Assembly: GCA_001179805.1 (NCBI GenBank)
Contig: CWGI01000001.1
Span: 124,001 to 188,000, forward strand
Direction: 5' to 3'
DNA length: 64,000 nt
From: Candidatus Hepatoplasma crinochetorum
GTDB taxonomy: Bacteria; Bacillota_I; Bacilli_A; Mycoplasmatales; Hepatoplasmataceae
The position numbers and the translations under genes were made by a program. Numbering within the stretch: position 1 is the stretch's first letter; each line of letters opens with the position of its first letter. Shown here in pieces: positions 11,667 through 23,880 of this stretch. Below the pieces are notes generated by a model. That model was given only the letters and a program-made list of their open reading frames with translations. It did not search any database and was not told the DNA's origin.

Positions 11667-13841
11667 TTACTCCATTAAAATCCGTAAATTTATAAAATGA
11701 TATTTCTTATTAATGTAAATAAGAATCGGATAAATAATCATTCCAAAAACAATAATTATTAAACTCAAAATAAAAATAACTTTCCAAGCAAAATAAACAG
11801 ATACAAAAAATAAAATAAATCCAATAAAAATAATTAAAACTTCCTTAAATCTTTTTTCTCTTACAAATCCAGCAGAAATAGAAAGAATAACAATTAAAAA
11901 AACAATTAAAAGACCTATCGCTTTTACTTGATCTCAAGGAACAATTCCTCCTCTTGCCATCGAATACATCTCAAGTGCTAAAGTGGGTCCGCCATTATTT
12001 ATTCAATCTCCAACATCTTGACCATCAAAAGCAGTCCCATAAAGAATAAAAAAGATTGCAGAATCAGCAAGAACGATTCCGGTTGCAATTACAGCTGCTG
12101 ATATTATCTGTGGATAAACTTGTTTTAATAAAACTTTTGTTGAAGTTTTATATTTTGTTGCCCCTAATGCATAAGATCCTTCTTTTTGTCCCTTATTAAC
12201 ATCATTTAAAGATTGTTCTGTTGTTTTTACAATTGTTGGTAATAAAACAATCGCCATGATAAAAACACCAGCAAAAGCGACAATATGTAAATCATCTAAT
12301 CTTAATAATTGTAAAAATATAATACTACCAATTATTCCATAAACAATTGAGGGAATTGAAGATAGAAGTTGAATTATCAGTGAAAATACTTTGGCTCGTT
12401 TACTTGTTCTTTGTAAGTAAATTGAGAAATAAATCGCAATTAAAACACCGACAGGAATTGCAATTAAAAGTGAGAAAACAATCGTAAAGAGCGTTCCGAT
12501 CAATGGAATTGCGAGCCCATCAACCGTAAAACTCGTTCCCGAAGAGTCGGTAAAAATATATTTTCCTCTCGTAGTAAGATACTCTCAATTTAAAGCATCT
12601 AATCCACCGATCATTAAAAAGATAATTATCGCTCCCAAAAGAATAAATCCAATTGAAGCGAATAATCCCAGCATAACATTATTTTTGATCTCTTTTTTCT
12701 TTTTATAATTACGAATTTTTTTTGTTGTAAGAGTATTGCTAAAATCTAATCCTTTTGTTAACGTATAACTTTTTTGATTAATCTTTTTCTTTTCATATTT
12801 CTTGATAAGTTGACCCTCAAGATATTTCTTTTGATCACTGACAGAAATATTATCAATTCCATATTTTTGAATATTTAAATTTAAATTTGTCTCTTTATTT
12901 ATTTTTTTGATATTACGTCTTTCAATACTTTCAATTGAATAATAACTTTCAAAAATTTTAAGAGCACTAAATACAATAATCACAACGATAAAAAGTAATG
13001 TACACATCGCAAGTGAAGAGGCTCTTTCAATCGATCCAGCTCCCCCTTCTCCTCATTGTGACATCATTGTCGCTGTTAATAAACGAATATTACCTAAAAG
13101 ATTAAATGTCGGACCAAAATTTGTCTGGCTAGCGACCATTGAAACAGCGGTAGCTTCTCCCAAAGCTCTTGCAATTCCTAATAAAATTCCAACAATAATT
13201 CCGCCCTTTGCCGCTTTTAAAGTAACATAAAGAGAAGTTTGTGTTTTTGTTGCTCCTAAAGCATATGCTGATTCTTCTAATTTTGGATCAACAGAATTTA
13301 TCGCTGTAATTGAAAGTAGTGTAACCGTTGGCATAATCATAAATGCTAACATCAAGACAACCGTTAACATCGTTCCTGCTTGAACATTAAATATTCCAGT
13401 TACAACATTATTTATAACAATTGCTCCAAATGCTCCATATACAACAGATGGAATTGCAGCTAAAATTGCAATAATTGCAAACATAAATGTCGCAAATTTT
13501 TTTGATAAAACTCTTGCAATGAAAACAGCCGTAAAAATCGAAATCGGAACGGCGATTAAAATTGCAAAAAGAGAGACGAGTAATGTATTTATAACCATAA
13601 ATCCAGCAGCAAAAAGATTAGCAGCAGGATTATATTCATTACCAAATAAAAAATAACTTAAAGTTAATTCTGGCTGTGTAATAAATCCATTAATGCTAGC
13701 TGCAAATAAAAAAATTAAAGTAAAAACAATAAAAAATGCTGTAAAGAGAAATAAAGTTAAAAGAAAAGAACGATAAAAGCTATCTTTTTTACGATTTTTC
13801 TTTGCGGCTTTTTTTTGTGTATAAATTATACTTTTATCCAT
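11667..13841 (-). CDS. pstC-pstA: Fused phosphate permease PstC-PstA
   Basis: One 724-residue polypeptide carrying both membrane subunits of the phosphate importer. The PstC half (~1-270) begins with a Lys-rich cytoplasmic stretch and TM helices, and has the EAA loop SAYALGATKTQTSLYVTLKAAKGG and GIARALGEATAVSMVA. A TM plus ~90-residue charged linker (~300-370) follows. The PstA half (~440-724) repeats the EAA loop as GSYALGATKYKTSTKVLLKQVYPQ. All parts are in one frame through several TGA Trp codons, with TAA at 11667-11669. Adjacent pstS and pstB confirm the role. Confidence 0.92.
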
Positions 13842-13857
13842 TTTATCCTCATTTTAA

Positions 13858-15366
13858 CTAAAAAGTATCCTCTTCAGTTTCAATTAAGTTATATACATAT
13901 AATTCTTCTCATGATTCTCCATCAAAAGAGTAAGCATATCTTAAGCCTTCAGGTGTGATTCCTTTCGGGTGATATGTATTACCATTTGTTTCAAATGATG
14001 TATTTTTACCTGTAATTATTATAATTGGATCGATTGCAAAAGTATAATAAATCGGTTGTGTTAGATTTTGATCGGTCTCTGTATCGGGAAGATAATATAA
14101 TCCTTCTGAATCTAAATCTGCTTCTGTTATCGTATCATAACCTCAAGTCAAACTGTTATTTGAATTAACTTGCTCTGTTCTAGTAATATCATCAATATCA
14201 TATCCACGAGATTGACTTCCCAAAAAGGCATTCGGACTTGCATTATTACTTTTTATCGCAAAGGCTTGACCTGAACCGTAGTTATTTAAAGCCAATGTAA
14301 AATCAAAAGAATAATCTTGATTATTATAATAATCTTGTAATCAAATTGTAAGATAATCACTAAATCCATCATAAGAGTCATTCCCATTTGTAAGTGCATC
14401 AAGTGTCGGTTGATTTGTTCCTGTTCCTTCTAGTGTAAGAATTAAAGTTACATCTTCTCCATTATCACTATTATTATTTACAAAATTATCAATCGTTCAA
14501 TCAGCATTAATTGATTCTAAATTATTTGCAAAATTTGCAAGATATTGCTCAAATTCTTGATCTGATAATAAATAATCTTGATTAAAATCATCGGGTTGAT
14601 AAGATCTTGCAATACCATCAATTATTAATTGTGCTTGTTCAGAAAAAGCAACCCAATTAAAAAATATAAAACTAAAGACAAAATACTTAAGGTAATTAGG
14701 CGAAATTACATAATCTTGAAAATATTCATCTTGCTCTTCTGTAAGTGTTCTTGCCTCTGATCCAATCACTCAATCTGTACCTCATATTGTTTGATCAATA
14801 TCAATTCCTGTCGTATTACTAAACATAATATTTTTATTAATAATAGGAGCAACATAATCAGGAACACGAAATCAAATATTTAATGTAGAAAAAATTGGAT
14901 ATAAATCAGAAGTATAATCGACATATTCTCCTTCATTTGGAATTGAATTGTCTATATCTGTATCATCGACTCAAAGTTCCAACGTCTTTAGCTCACCATC
15001 AGGATTTGTATCTTCATCATATATCGCAAATGAACTAACACTTTTGCCGATATATCCAATTGAATTTTTTGATTGTTCTACTCCAGTTAACATCTGTTCT
15101 TCATTTTGTGCTCAAACTAAATCATGATTTCATGAATCATAATCATCATCAACACCGATATAACTATTAAATTTTTCACCTGTTCCAGTAATATTGGCAT
15201 CAAAACCATAAACAAAAATTGATTGTTTTTTTCCTGATCCAGCAAGAACAATTGGAAGAAAAATTAAAAGTAAAATCGCAACTGTAATAATAACTGAAAT
15301 AAAAATATGACCTCAACTTGAGGAAAAAAAATATTTAATTTTTAAAGTTAATTCTTTAAATTTCAT
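13858..15366 (-). CDS. pstS: Phosphate-binding protein PstS, copy 1 (membrane-anchored)
   Basis: Extracellular substrate-binding component of the pst importer. 502 residues: a short basic N-terminus, one TM helix (~20-42) and an extracellular domain. Phosphate-binding-type segments include FDANITGTGEKF (Ser/Thr-Gly rich), SIGYIGKSVSSF and SQSRGYDIDDITRTEQV. No lipobox cysteine is present, so it is probably tethered by the uncleaved helix and not as a lipoprotein. It starts 3 bp after nrnA and ends 16 bp before pstCA. Its middle third is almost identical to copy 2 at 16435-17940. Confidence 0.82.
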
Positions 15367-15369
15367 AAT

Positions 15370-16341
15370 TTATCTTCTTAAATCTCTATTTAAACTTTCT
15401 AATTCTTTAACAAGAGATAATAAATCTTTTTTATCTTTTATTTTTACACCTGAAGCTAATTTATGTCCCCCACCACCATATTTTTCCGCAATCTTATTAA
15501 TCGCTACTTCTTTTGATCTTAAAGAAATACGAAAAATTTTTTCTTTTCGATCATAAATCGCATAAAGAGCAATATTTGTATTCTTACTTATCATCAAAGT
15601 TGAGACAAAATGTGTAATTTCATCACTACTTAAATTGAATTTTTTACTAAGGTTTTTTTTACTAATAAAAGAAGCAAAACCATCTTTTTGCTTATAATGA
15701 TTTATGACATAAGCACGATATTTAAGATCTTTTTCTGTAAAAGTATTTAATAATTTATAAATATCCTTAGCATTAAAACCCTTTATTTGATAAATTTTTG
15801 CTAAAACTCGAAATGTATCACTATTTACAGAAGGATAAGCAAAACGACCCGTATCGGTTAAAATTCCTAAAAACAAATAATTAACTATTTTCGCATTAAT
15901 TTTTAAATTTTGTTTTTCTTTTAAAGTATCAATAAGATCAAAAATAATTTCTGAACAAGATGATCGATTTTGATCAACGTATTTCAATTTTGCCCCATAA
16001 TTATCTGTTTCGGGATGATGATCAATTTTAATAATTTCTTCTCCCAATTGATAATTAATATTAGCAATTCGTTCTTTGTTTGCCGTATCACAAATAATAA
16101 TTAAGGCATCCTTAAAATAATCTTCACTTGGATTTTTTTCTTTTTTAAAAAAATTTGCTAATCAATTCAAATCATCTTCATGTGCTAGCATTATTTTCTT
16201 TGTAGGAAAATTTATTTTTAAAAAAGTAAAAAGTCCATACTGACTACCCAAAGCATCACCATCAGGACTTTTATGTCTATGAATAATTATTTTCTGATAT
16301 TTCTTTATTTTTTCTAGGAAATTATTGCTAAATTTTTCCAC
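15370..16341 (-). CDS. nrnA: DHH-family phosphoesterase, nanoRNase/pAp phosphatase
   Basis: Degrades short oligoribonucleotides and 3'-phosphoadenosine 5'-phosphate. 323 residues with the DHH signature in order: HRHKSPDGDALGSQYG (~21-36), IIICDTAN, KIDHHPETDNYG (the DHH motif), TGRFAYPSV, and the C-terminal DHHA1 glycine loop GGGGHKLASG. Start is taken as GTG at 16341 because it is the only start codon between the upstream in-frame stop and HRHK; there is no clear Shine-Dalgarno. It sits between two pstS copies and leads the pstS-pstCA-pstB run, a position unrelated to its own chemistry. Confidence 0.88.
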
Positions 16342-16434
16342 AACTATTTATAAATATTTAATTTTCAAATTTATTATAAATAATAAATAACTTTTTTATT
16401 CACTTTTTTGTTTTTATTTACAAAATAAGTAAAA

Positions 16435-17940
16435 TTAATCCTCTTCTGTTTCAATTAATGCCTCTGCTTTATATAATCACTCTCAAGATTTGCCATCAAA
16501 AGAATAAATATATTTTAATCCTTCTGGTGTGATTCCTTTCGGATGATATGTATTACTATCAATTTTAAAAGAAGTATTTTTCCCTGTAAGAATTAAAATT
16601 GGATCTGTTGCCAACGTATAATAAACTGGTTGCGTTAAATTTTGATCGGTTTCTGTATCAGGAAGATAATAAAATCCATTTTGATCTAAATCATCTTCGG
16701 TTATAGTATCGTAACCTCAAGTTAAAGTTTCATTTAAATTAACTTGTTCTTTTCTCGTAACATCATCAATATCGTAACCACGAGATTGAGTTCCTAAAAA
16801 TGAATTAGGACTTGCACCATTATTCGAAATTGCAAAAGCTTGTCCAGAATCATGACTATTTAATGTAAGTGTAAAATCAAAAGAATAAGTTTGATCATTA
16901 TAATAATCTTGTAATCAAATTGTAAGATAATCACTAAAACCTAAATAATCACCACGTCCTCTACTTAAAGCATCTAATGTCGGTTGAACGGTTCCCGATC
17001 CTTCTAAAGTAAGAATTAAACTTAAATTTTTACTATCAGAACTATTATTATCGACAAAATTATCAATCGTTCAATCAGCATTAATTGATTCTAAATTATT
17101 TGCAAAATTTGCAAGATATTGCTCGAATTCTTGATCTGATAATAAATAATCTTGATTAAAATCATCAGGTTGATAAGATTTTGCAATATCATCAGTTATT
17201 AATTGCGCCTGTTCAGAAAAAGCAACCCAATTAAAAAATATAAAACTAAAGACAAAATACTTAAGGTAATTAGGCAAAATTACATAATCTTGAAAATATT
17301 CTTCTTGCTCTTCTGTAAGTGTTCTTGCTTCTGATCCAATTATTCAATCTGTTCCCCATATTGTTTGATCAATATCGATCCCTGTTGTATTACTAAACAT
17401 AATATTTTTATTGATAATAGGAGCAACAGAAGCGGGAACACGAAATCAAATATTTAATGAAGATAGCATCGGATAAGCATCAGAATTATAATCAACATAT
17501 CCAGGTTCATATGAATTAGAATTATTTAAATTTATATCATTGGTATAAAGTTCTAATGCTTTTAATTCTCCATTTGGATTATTAATTGGATCATAAAGAT
17601 CAAATTCACTAACACTTTTACCAAGATAACCAATTGAATTTGATGATTGCTCAATTCCATTTAACATCTGCTCCTGATTTTGTGCCCATACAATATCATG
17701 ATTTCAATATTGATAATCTTTTTCAACACCGATATAATTATCAAAATTAGTTCCGGTTCCTGTAATATTAGCATCAAAACCAAAAACATAAATTGATTTT
17801 ACTTTACTTGAATTTGTAAAAAAAATCGGAAGTAAAATAACAAGTAAAATTGAAATTATAAGAAAAAAAGAGATAAGAATTTTTCCCAAACCTGAAGAAA
17901 AGAAGTATTTAATTTTTAAAGTAAATTCTTTAAATTTCAT
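16435..17940 (-). CDS. pstS: Phosphate-binding protein PstS, copy 2
   Basis: 501-residue paralogue of the protein at 13858-15366, with the same layout: basic start MKFKEFTLKIKYFFSS, one TM helix, and an extracellular domain with FGFDANITGTGTNF and SIGYLGKSVSEF. The central region around NYLKYFVFSFIFFNWVAFSE is nearly identical in both copies at DNA level, while the N- and C-terminal parts have diverged, suggesting recent exchange between copies. No lipobox Cys. It is separated from copy 1 by nrnA and is the first gene of the run, so it may supply the operon promoter. Confidence 0.8.
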
Positions 17941-18096
17941 ATGATTATTATTTTTGCAATTCTATCTATAAATATTACTAAAATGTTATATTTTTAGAAT
18001 TATTATTTATTAAGCTAATAAATATAGTAAATATTTCCTTTTTTCAAAAAATTATTGTTTCAAATTTAATTATAAATAATAATTAATTAAATATAT

Positions 18097-19032
18097 TTAA
18101 TTTTTAAAAATTGATTTTCCATTTACAATTTCACTTACATATTGAGCTTTTTTACCTGGAATAATGATTTTTGTAAAAATTATTATTCCATCGATTGTTT
18201 GAAAAAAAATACCTTCTTTTTCAATTTTTAAAAAAGTTCCTATTTTTTCTTTAATTTGTTCTTTTTTAAGCAATTTATATTTTGCCTCCAAAACAAATAT
18301 TTCTATATTTTTAAAAATAAATTTTGCTTTAGGTTTTGGATTTAGTGCACGAATCTTATTATATATTTCAATCGTAGATTTATTGAAATCAATTATTTGT
18401 AATGAAGGAGATATTTTTCCTCAATAACTTACTTTATTTTGTTCTTGCTTTGTTCTTGTTAATTTTTGATCAACATATTTAATTAAAAGATCAGTTATTT
18501 TTAATTTAATAAGATTAGCTATTTTTTCTTCTAATTTTAAATAAGTATCATCATCTGCTATCTTAATTTTTGCTTGATAAAAATAATCACCAGCATCCAT
18601 TTCTTCAATCATTTCCATCAAACTAAATCCAGTCTCTTTTTCTCCTTCTAAAATCGCTTGTTGAATTGGATTTGCTCCTCTTCCTTTGGGTAATAAAGAA
18701 GCATGAATATTAAGATTTATTAATTTAGCTAATTTTAAAACTTCTGGAGCAAGAATTTGTCCGAAAGATAAGGTAACTAAAAGATCAAAATCGAGATCTT
18801 TTAATTTATCAATGTCTTTATTTATATTCGCTGTTTTTATTAAATTTAAATGATTTTTTTTAGCAAATAAAGCAACCGGAGAAGGAAGCAATTTAGAATG
18901 ATTTCGTCCAATTTTTTGATCTATTGTTGTAAAAACAGCGATAATTTTAAATCTTTGATCTTTCATTAAAGGTTCTAATGCCGCAAGCGAAATATGAGAA
19001 TTCCCTAAAAATACAATTTTTATTTTTTCCAT
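18097..19032 (-). CDS. fmt: Methionyl-tRNA formyltransferase
   Basis: Formylates initiator Met-tRNA. 311 residues; N-terminal formyltransferase fold starting KIKIVFLGNSHISLAAL, the catalytic block LNIHASLLPKGRGANPIQQAI (conserved Asn and His plus the SLLPKxRG loop) and the DAGDYFYQ motif with the catalytic Asp. The C-terminal OB-like domain follows a TGA Trp (YWGKISPSLQIID). It lies 13 bp behind thrS, the last gene of the pgk-tpiA-thrS-fmt group. Confidence 0.94.
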
Positions 19033-19045
19033 TTACAATATCCTT

Positions 19046-20284
19046 TTATTTTTTAATTAAAGTTAAAAAACTTTCTATTTTAATACTAAAAGTTTCTTTA
19101 TCACCGTATTTACGATAGGAAACTTTATTTTCATCGACTTCTTTATCACCGATTATAATTTGATATTTATATTTTTGTTGTTGATAAAAACGAATCTTAT
19201 ATCCTAATCTTTCATTTTCTTGATCAAGTTTTACTCTAAAATTATTATCTAATAATTTTTTATAAATTTTTCTTGCAAAATCTAAATGAAATTTATTATT
19301 GATCGGTAATATTACGATTTGATTAGGTGCCAATCAAAAAGGAAAATCTCCTTTAGTTTGTTCTAATAATACGGCTATAAATCTTTCGTATGTTCCTATT
19401 AATCCTCGATGAATCATAATCGGTCTGATAGACTTCAAATCTCTATCTAAGTATTTCAATTCAAATCTTTCAGGAAGAAAAAAATCTAATTGAATCGTAG
19501 AAACGGTGATCAAATGACCAAGTGATGTTTTTATTTGAATATCTATTTTAGGACCATAAAAAGCGGCCTCACCTTTTTTTTCGATAAATTTTATTTTATT
19601 TTTAATTAAGAAATTTCTTAATATATCTTCTGAATGATCTCATTTATTTTTATCACCATGATATTTTTTAAGATCTTTTTCATCACGTAGAGAAAGTTCA
19701 ATGTGCTCAATATTTATAGTGAATTTTTGCAATGTTTTTTGAATTAAATCTAATACTAATTTAATTTCATCTTCCAATTGATCTTCCCGTAAAAAAATAT
19801 GCGAATCTGTTAATTCCATCGCTCTTGTTCTCTCAAGTCCAAGCAAAGATCCAGAAGGTTCAAATCTAAATTGATTTACATGTTCTGCAAGTCTCAATGG
19901 TAATTCTTTATATGATCTTGGTTTACTTTTATAAATCATAATATGATGAGGACAAGCCATCGGTCTTAAAACAAATTCTTCTTCTCCTTTAAATTTCATT
20001 ATCGGAAACATATTATCTTTATAAAGATCATAATGTCCCGATTTTTTATATAAATTTAAAAGTCCTATTTCTGGAGTTTCAACGTGAATAAAATTATATT
20101 CTTGTTCATTTTGATAAATATAATCATGAATTGTTTTTTTAAGTTTAACACCATTTTCTAATCATATTGGAAATCCTTTTCCAATATTTTCATCTATATA
20201 AAAAATATTTAATTCTTTTGCAATTTTACGATGATCATTTTGTGAAATTTTTTGATCGAATGGCTCTTTTTGTTGTTTTTCCAT
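19046..20284 (-). CDS. thrS: Threonyl-tRNA synthetase lacking TGS and editing domains
   Basis: Charges tRNA-Thr. Only 412 residues against ~640 for the usual bacterial enzyme. The protein starts at [13 protein letters not shown] (~16-28), exactly where the class II catalytic core begins, so the N-terminal TGS and the N2 editing domain are absent. Zinc/threonine ligands are retained: Cys in RPMACPHH, His in DSHIF and His in [11 protein letters not shown]. Motif 2 is altered to [20 protein letters not shown]. The anticodon-binding domain ([10 protein letters not shown] to the end) is intact. An in-frame stop at 20300-20302 rules out a longer N-terminus. Starts 15 bp after tpiA. Confidence 0.93.
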
Positions 20285-20299
20285 ATAATTTTTCCAAAA

Positions 20300-21076
20300 T
20301 TAATTTTGATCATAAGTGATCAATTTAAAAAATGAATCAGGATCGACCGAAGCTCCTCCAACTAAAGCTCCATCAATATCTTTTTGCTCCATCAATTCTT
20401 TTATATTTTCTACTTTTACAGAACCACCATATTGAATTCGTACTTTTTCAGCTGTTTTTTGATCATAAATATTAGCAATAATTTCTCGAGTTTTCTTTAT
20501 TGTTTTTTGTGCTTGTTTTGGAGTTGCTGTTTTTCCTGTTCCAATCGCTCAAATCGGTTCATAAGCAAAGATTATTCTTTCAATTTGCGTTTTGTTAATT
20601 TCCTTTAATCCTTCTGTTAATTGTTTTAAAATTACATCATCTGTTTGATTTTTTTCAAATTCTTCTAATGTTTCGCCAAAAGCCATTACAGGAATGATAG
20701 AAGAATTCAATGCTGCTTTTAATTTAAGATTAACTGTTTTATTAGTTTCATTAAAATATTGACGACGTTCAGAATGGCCGACAATTCCGTATCTTACACC
20801 TAATTGTTCAAGCATTGCTAATGAAATTTCACCTGTAAATGCGCCTTCATTTTGATAATGAAAATTTTGTGCACAAAGATCAATTTCAATTCCTTTGTTT
20901 GTTCCATGATCATGAGGCATAATATAAGGTAATGTTACAAATGGAGCAGCAATTGCAAAATCACAATTTATCTTTTTATTATTTAATTTTTCTTCTAATT
21001 TATGGAGAAAAATGTGACCTTGTTCGGGTCCATTGTACATTTTTCAATTTCCGATAATTATTTTTTTTCTTTTCAT
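20300..21076 (-). CDS. tpiA: Triosephosphate isomerase
   Basis: Interconverts dihydroxyacetone phosphate and glyceraldehyde 3-phosphate. 258 residues; N-terminal GNWKMY with the conserved Asn and Lys, catalytic His in [10 protein letters not shown], catalytic Glu in FAYEPIWAIGTGK, and the phosphate loops QYGGSV and GALVGGASV. Trp in EPIWAIG is TGA. Follows pgk by 16 bp and precedes thrS in one minus-strand group. Confidence 0.97.
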
Positions 21077-21092
21077 ATTCTATCTTCTTTTT

Positions 21093-22292
21093 TTATTTAT
21101 TATTGATTGCAGCAATTCCTGGCAATTCTTTTCCTTCTAAAAATTCCATTGAAGCTCCGCCACCGGTTGAGATATGACTTATTTTATCTTCAATTCCCAT
21201 TTCCATCGCCATCGCAGCAGAATCTCCGCCACCAATAATTGTAATAGCTCCTTTTAAATTTATCAATTCATCAGCAATTGCTTTTGAACCTGCTCGATAA
21301 TTTTTAAATTCAGTTACACCAAAAGGACCATTTCATATCACTGTTTTTGCTCCCTTTAATTCTTTTTTAATTGTTTTAATTGTTTTAGGTCCGATATCAA
21401 GTCCGATTAAATTATCAGGAATATTTTCATAAACTTTTCCTTTAATATCCTTATATTCAAGAGCACAAACAGAATCAGAAGCAATAATTAATTTATCTTT
21501 ATATTTTGCCATTAACTCTTTTGCAAGATCTATTTTTTCTGGTTCAGCAAGTGATTTTCCAATTTTTTTGCCCATTGCAAGATGAAATGTATAACACATT
21601 GCTGTTCCAATAATGACTTTATCTGCTTTTTTAGCAAGAGCATCGATTACATTAATTTTATCTGATACTTTTGCACCACCCAATAAAGCAATAAAAGGTC
21701 TTTTAGGATTATAAACTGCATCATGCAAGAATTTAATTTCCTTTTCAATCAAAAATCCAACGACAGATTCTTTAATATAAGTTGCGATTCCAACGTTTGA
21801 AGCATGAGCGCGATGTGCTGTTCCAAAAGCATCATTTACAAAAAAATCACCTAAAGATGCTCAATATTTTCCTAATTCTGGATTATTTTTTGATTCAAAA
21901 TTAACAATATTACCATCTTTTAGATCTTCGAAACGAGTATTTTCAATCATTAAAATTGAACCATTTTCCATATTTTTAATCGCTTGTTCAATCTCTTTTC
22001 CTCTTGTTTTTGCAATAAAAGTAATTGGATGTGAAGAAATTTTTGCAAATTCATTAGCAACCATTTCTAAAGATTTGCTTTTTTTATCTTCTTCACTTTT
22101 GATTCTTCCAAGATGCGATAAAAGGACTATTTTTGCTTCATTTTTTAATAAATATTCAATTGTTGGTAAAGCTGCAATAATTCTTGCATTATTTGTTACT
22201 TTTCCATTTTCAATCGGAACATTAAAATCAACACGAACAAGAGCTATTTTTCCTTTAATATTTTTTAGATCGTATAATGTTTTTTTCTTCAT
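21093..22292 (-). CDS. pgk: Phosphoglycerate kinase
   Basis: ATP-generating step of glycolysis. 399 residues, standard length. Visible family segments are [69 protein letters not shown] and [13 protein letters not shown] followed by [15 protein letters not shown]. Trp in KYWASLGD and VIWNGPF are TGA. First gene of the pgk-tpiA-thrS-fmt group, directly downstream of the gapA terminator hairpin. Confidence 0.97.
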
Positions 22293-22360
22293 TATTTTCC
22301 TTTTTATATAAATTAACCTTAATAGGTTAATACAATATTTAAAGTTATTATATCAAATAA

Positions 22361-22388
22361 AAAACAGCATTTATATAAATGCTGTTTT
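22361..22388. terminator. Intrinsic terminator after gapA
   Basis: A perfect 28-bp palindrome: the left half begins AAAACAGCAT and the right half ends ATGCTGTTTT. On the minus strand it is followed by TTTTTTATTT, the terminating orientation for gapA. A T-rich stretch also follows on the plus strand, but no plus gene lies upstream. It separates gapA from pgk. Confidence 0.85.
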
Positions 22389-22408
22389 CTCTCTTTTTTA
22401 TTATTTTA

Positions 22409-23443
<1,035 letters not shown>

Positions 23444-23597
23444 TTATAAATCTATTATATAATTTTAATTTGAAAATATAAAATTAAAGAAAAGAAAAAA
23501 ATACAAAAAAATAATAATACTATTATTATTAAATTTAATTATCTTATTAGTTTGTTAAAATATTATTAGTGTAGTAAGAAAGAAACGGAGAAATGAT

Positions 23598-23780
23598 ATG
23601 GCACAAGTTGCTGTTGCCCAAGGAAGAAACAGAGATGCTTTAGCAAGAGAAATATTAAATGTAATAAATCAGGTTGGACAAGATAAAATTATAAGTATAA
23701 TTCTTGACGAAACTGGTAGACTTGCTAATCGTGGAGGTTTACTATCTCTATCTAAAGCTTATATTTTTTACAAAAATTAA
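23598..23780 (+). CDS. Small orphan protein, 60 residues, unknown
   Basis: I do not recognise this protein. It has a good Shine-Dalgarno (GGAG at 23588-23591, 7 nt from ATG) and its own terminator 20 bp after the stop, so it behaves as a monocistronic gene. The N-terminal half is Ala/Arg/Gln-rich (MAQVAVAQGRNRDALAREI), the middle is a hydrophobic helix-like segment, and there is no TM or Cys. Codon use is less AT-biased than in neighbouring accessory genes. Divergent from gapA. Confidence 0.7.
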   Translation: MAQVAVAQGRNRDALAREILNVINQVGQDKIISIILDETGRLANRGGLLSLSKAYIFYKN

Positions 23781-23800
23781 TTTTTAGAAAATTTAATATT

Positions 23801-23826
23801 AAACAGTAAATATATATTTACTGTTT
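23801..23826 (+). terminator. Intrinsic terminator of the small gene 23598-23780
   Basis: Palindrome AAACAGTAAATA / TATTTACTGTTT followed on the plus strand by TTTTATTTT. It lies 21 bp after the TAA of the small gene and is a clear rho-independent terminator. Confidence 0.85.
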
Positions 23827-23861
23827 TTTATTTTAGTAAAAAATACTTTGCTTTTTTTCTT

Positions 23862-23867
23862 TATAAT
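23862..23867 (+). promoter_or_regulatory. TATAAT -10 box giving a near-leaderless transcript
   Basis: Perfect TATAAT ending 13 bp before the ATG of the exporter gene at 23881. With a start point 5-8 nt downstream the mRNA leader would be only about 6-9 nt, and no Shine-Dalgarno is present. Confidence 0.5.
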
Positions 23868-23880
23868 TTATTAATCTAAA

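Noticed and set aside
12585..13007. Separate small gene between the two permease halves
   Set aside because: It is in the same frame as both halves of pstC-pstA and is joined to them through TGA Trp codons; it is the linker of the fusion.
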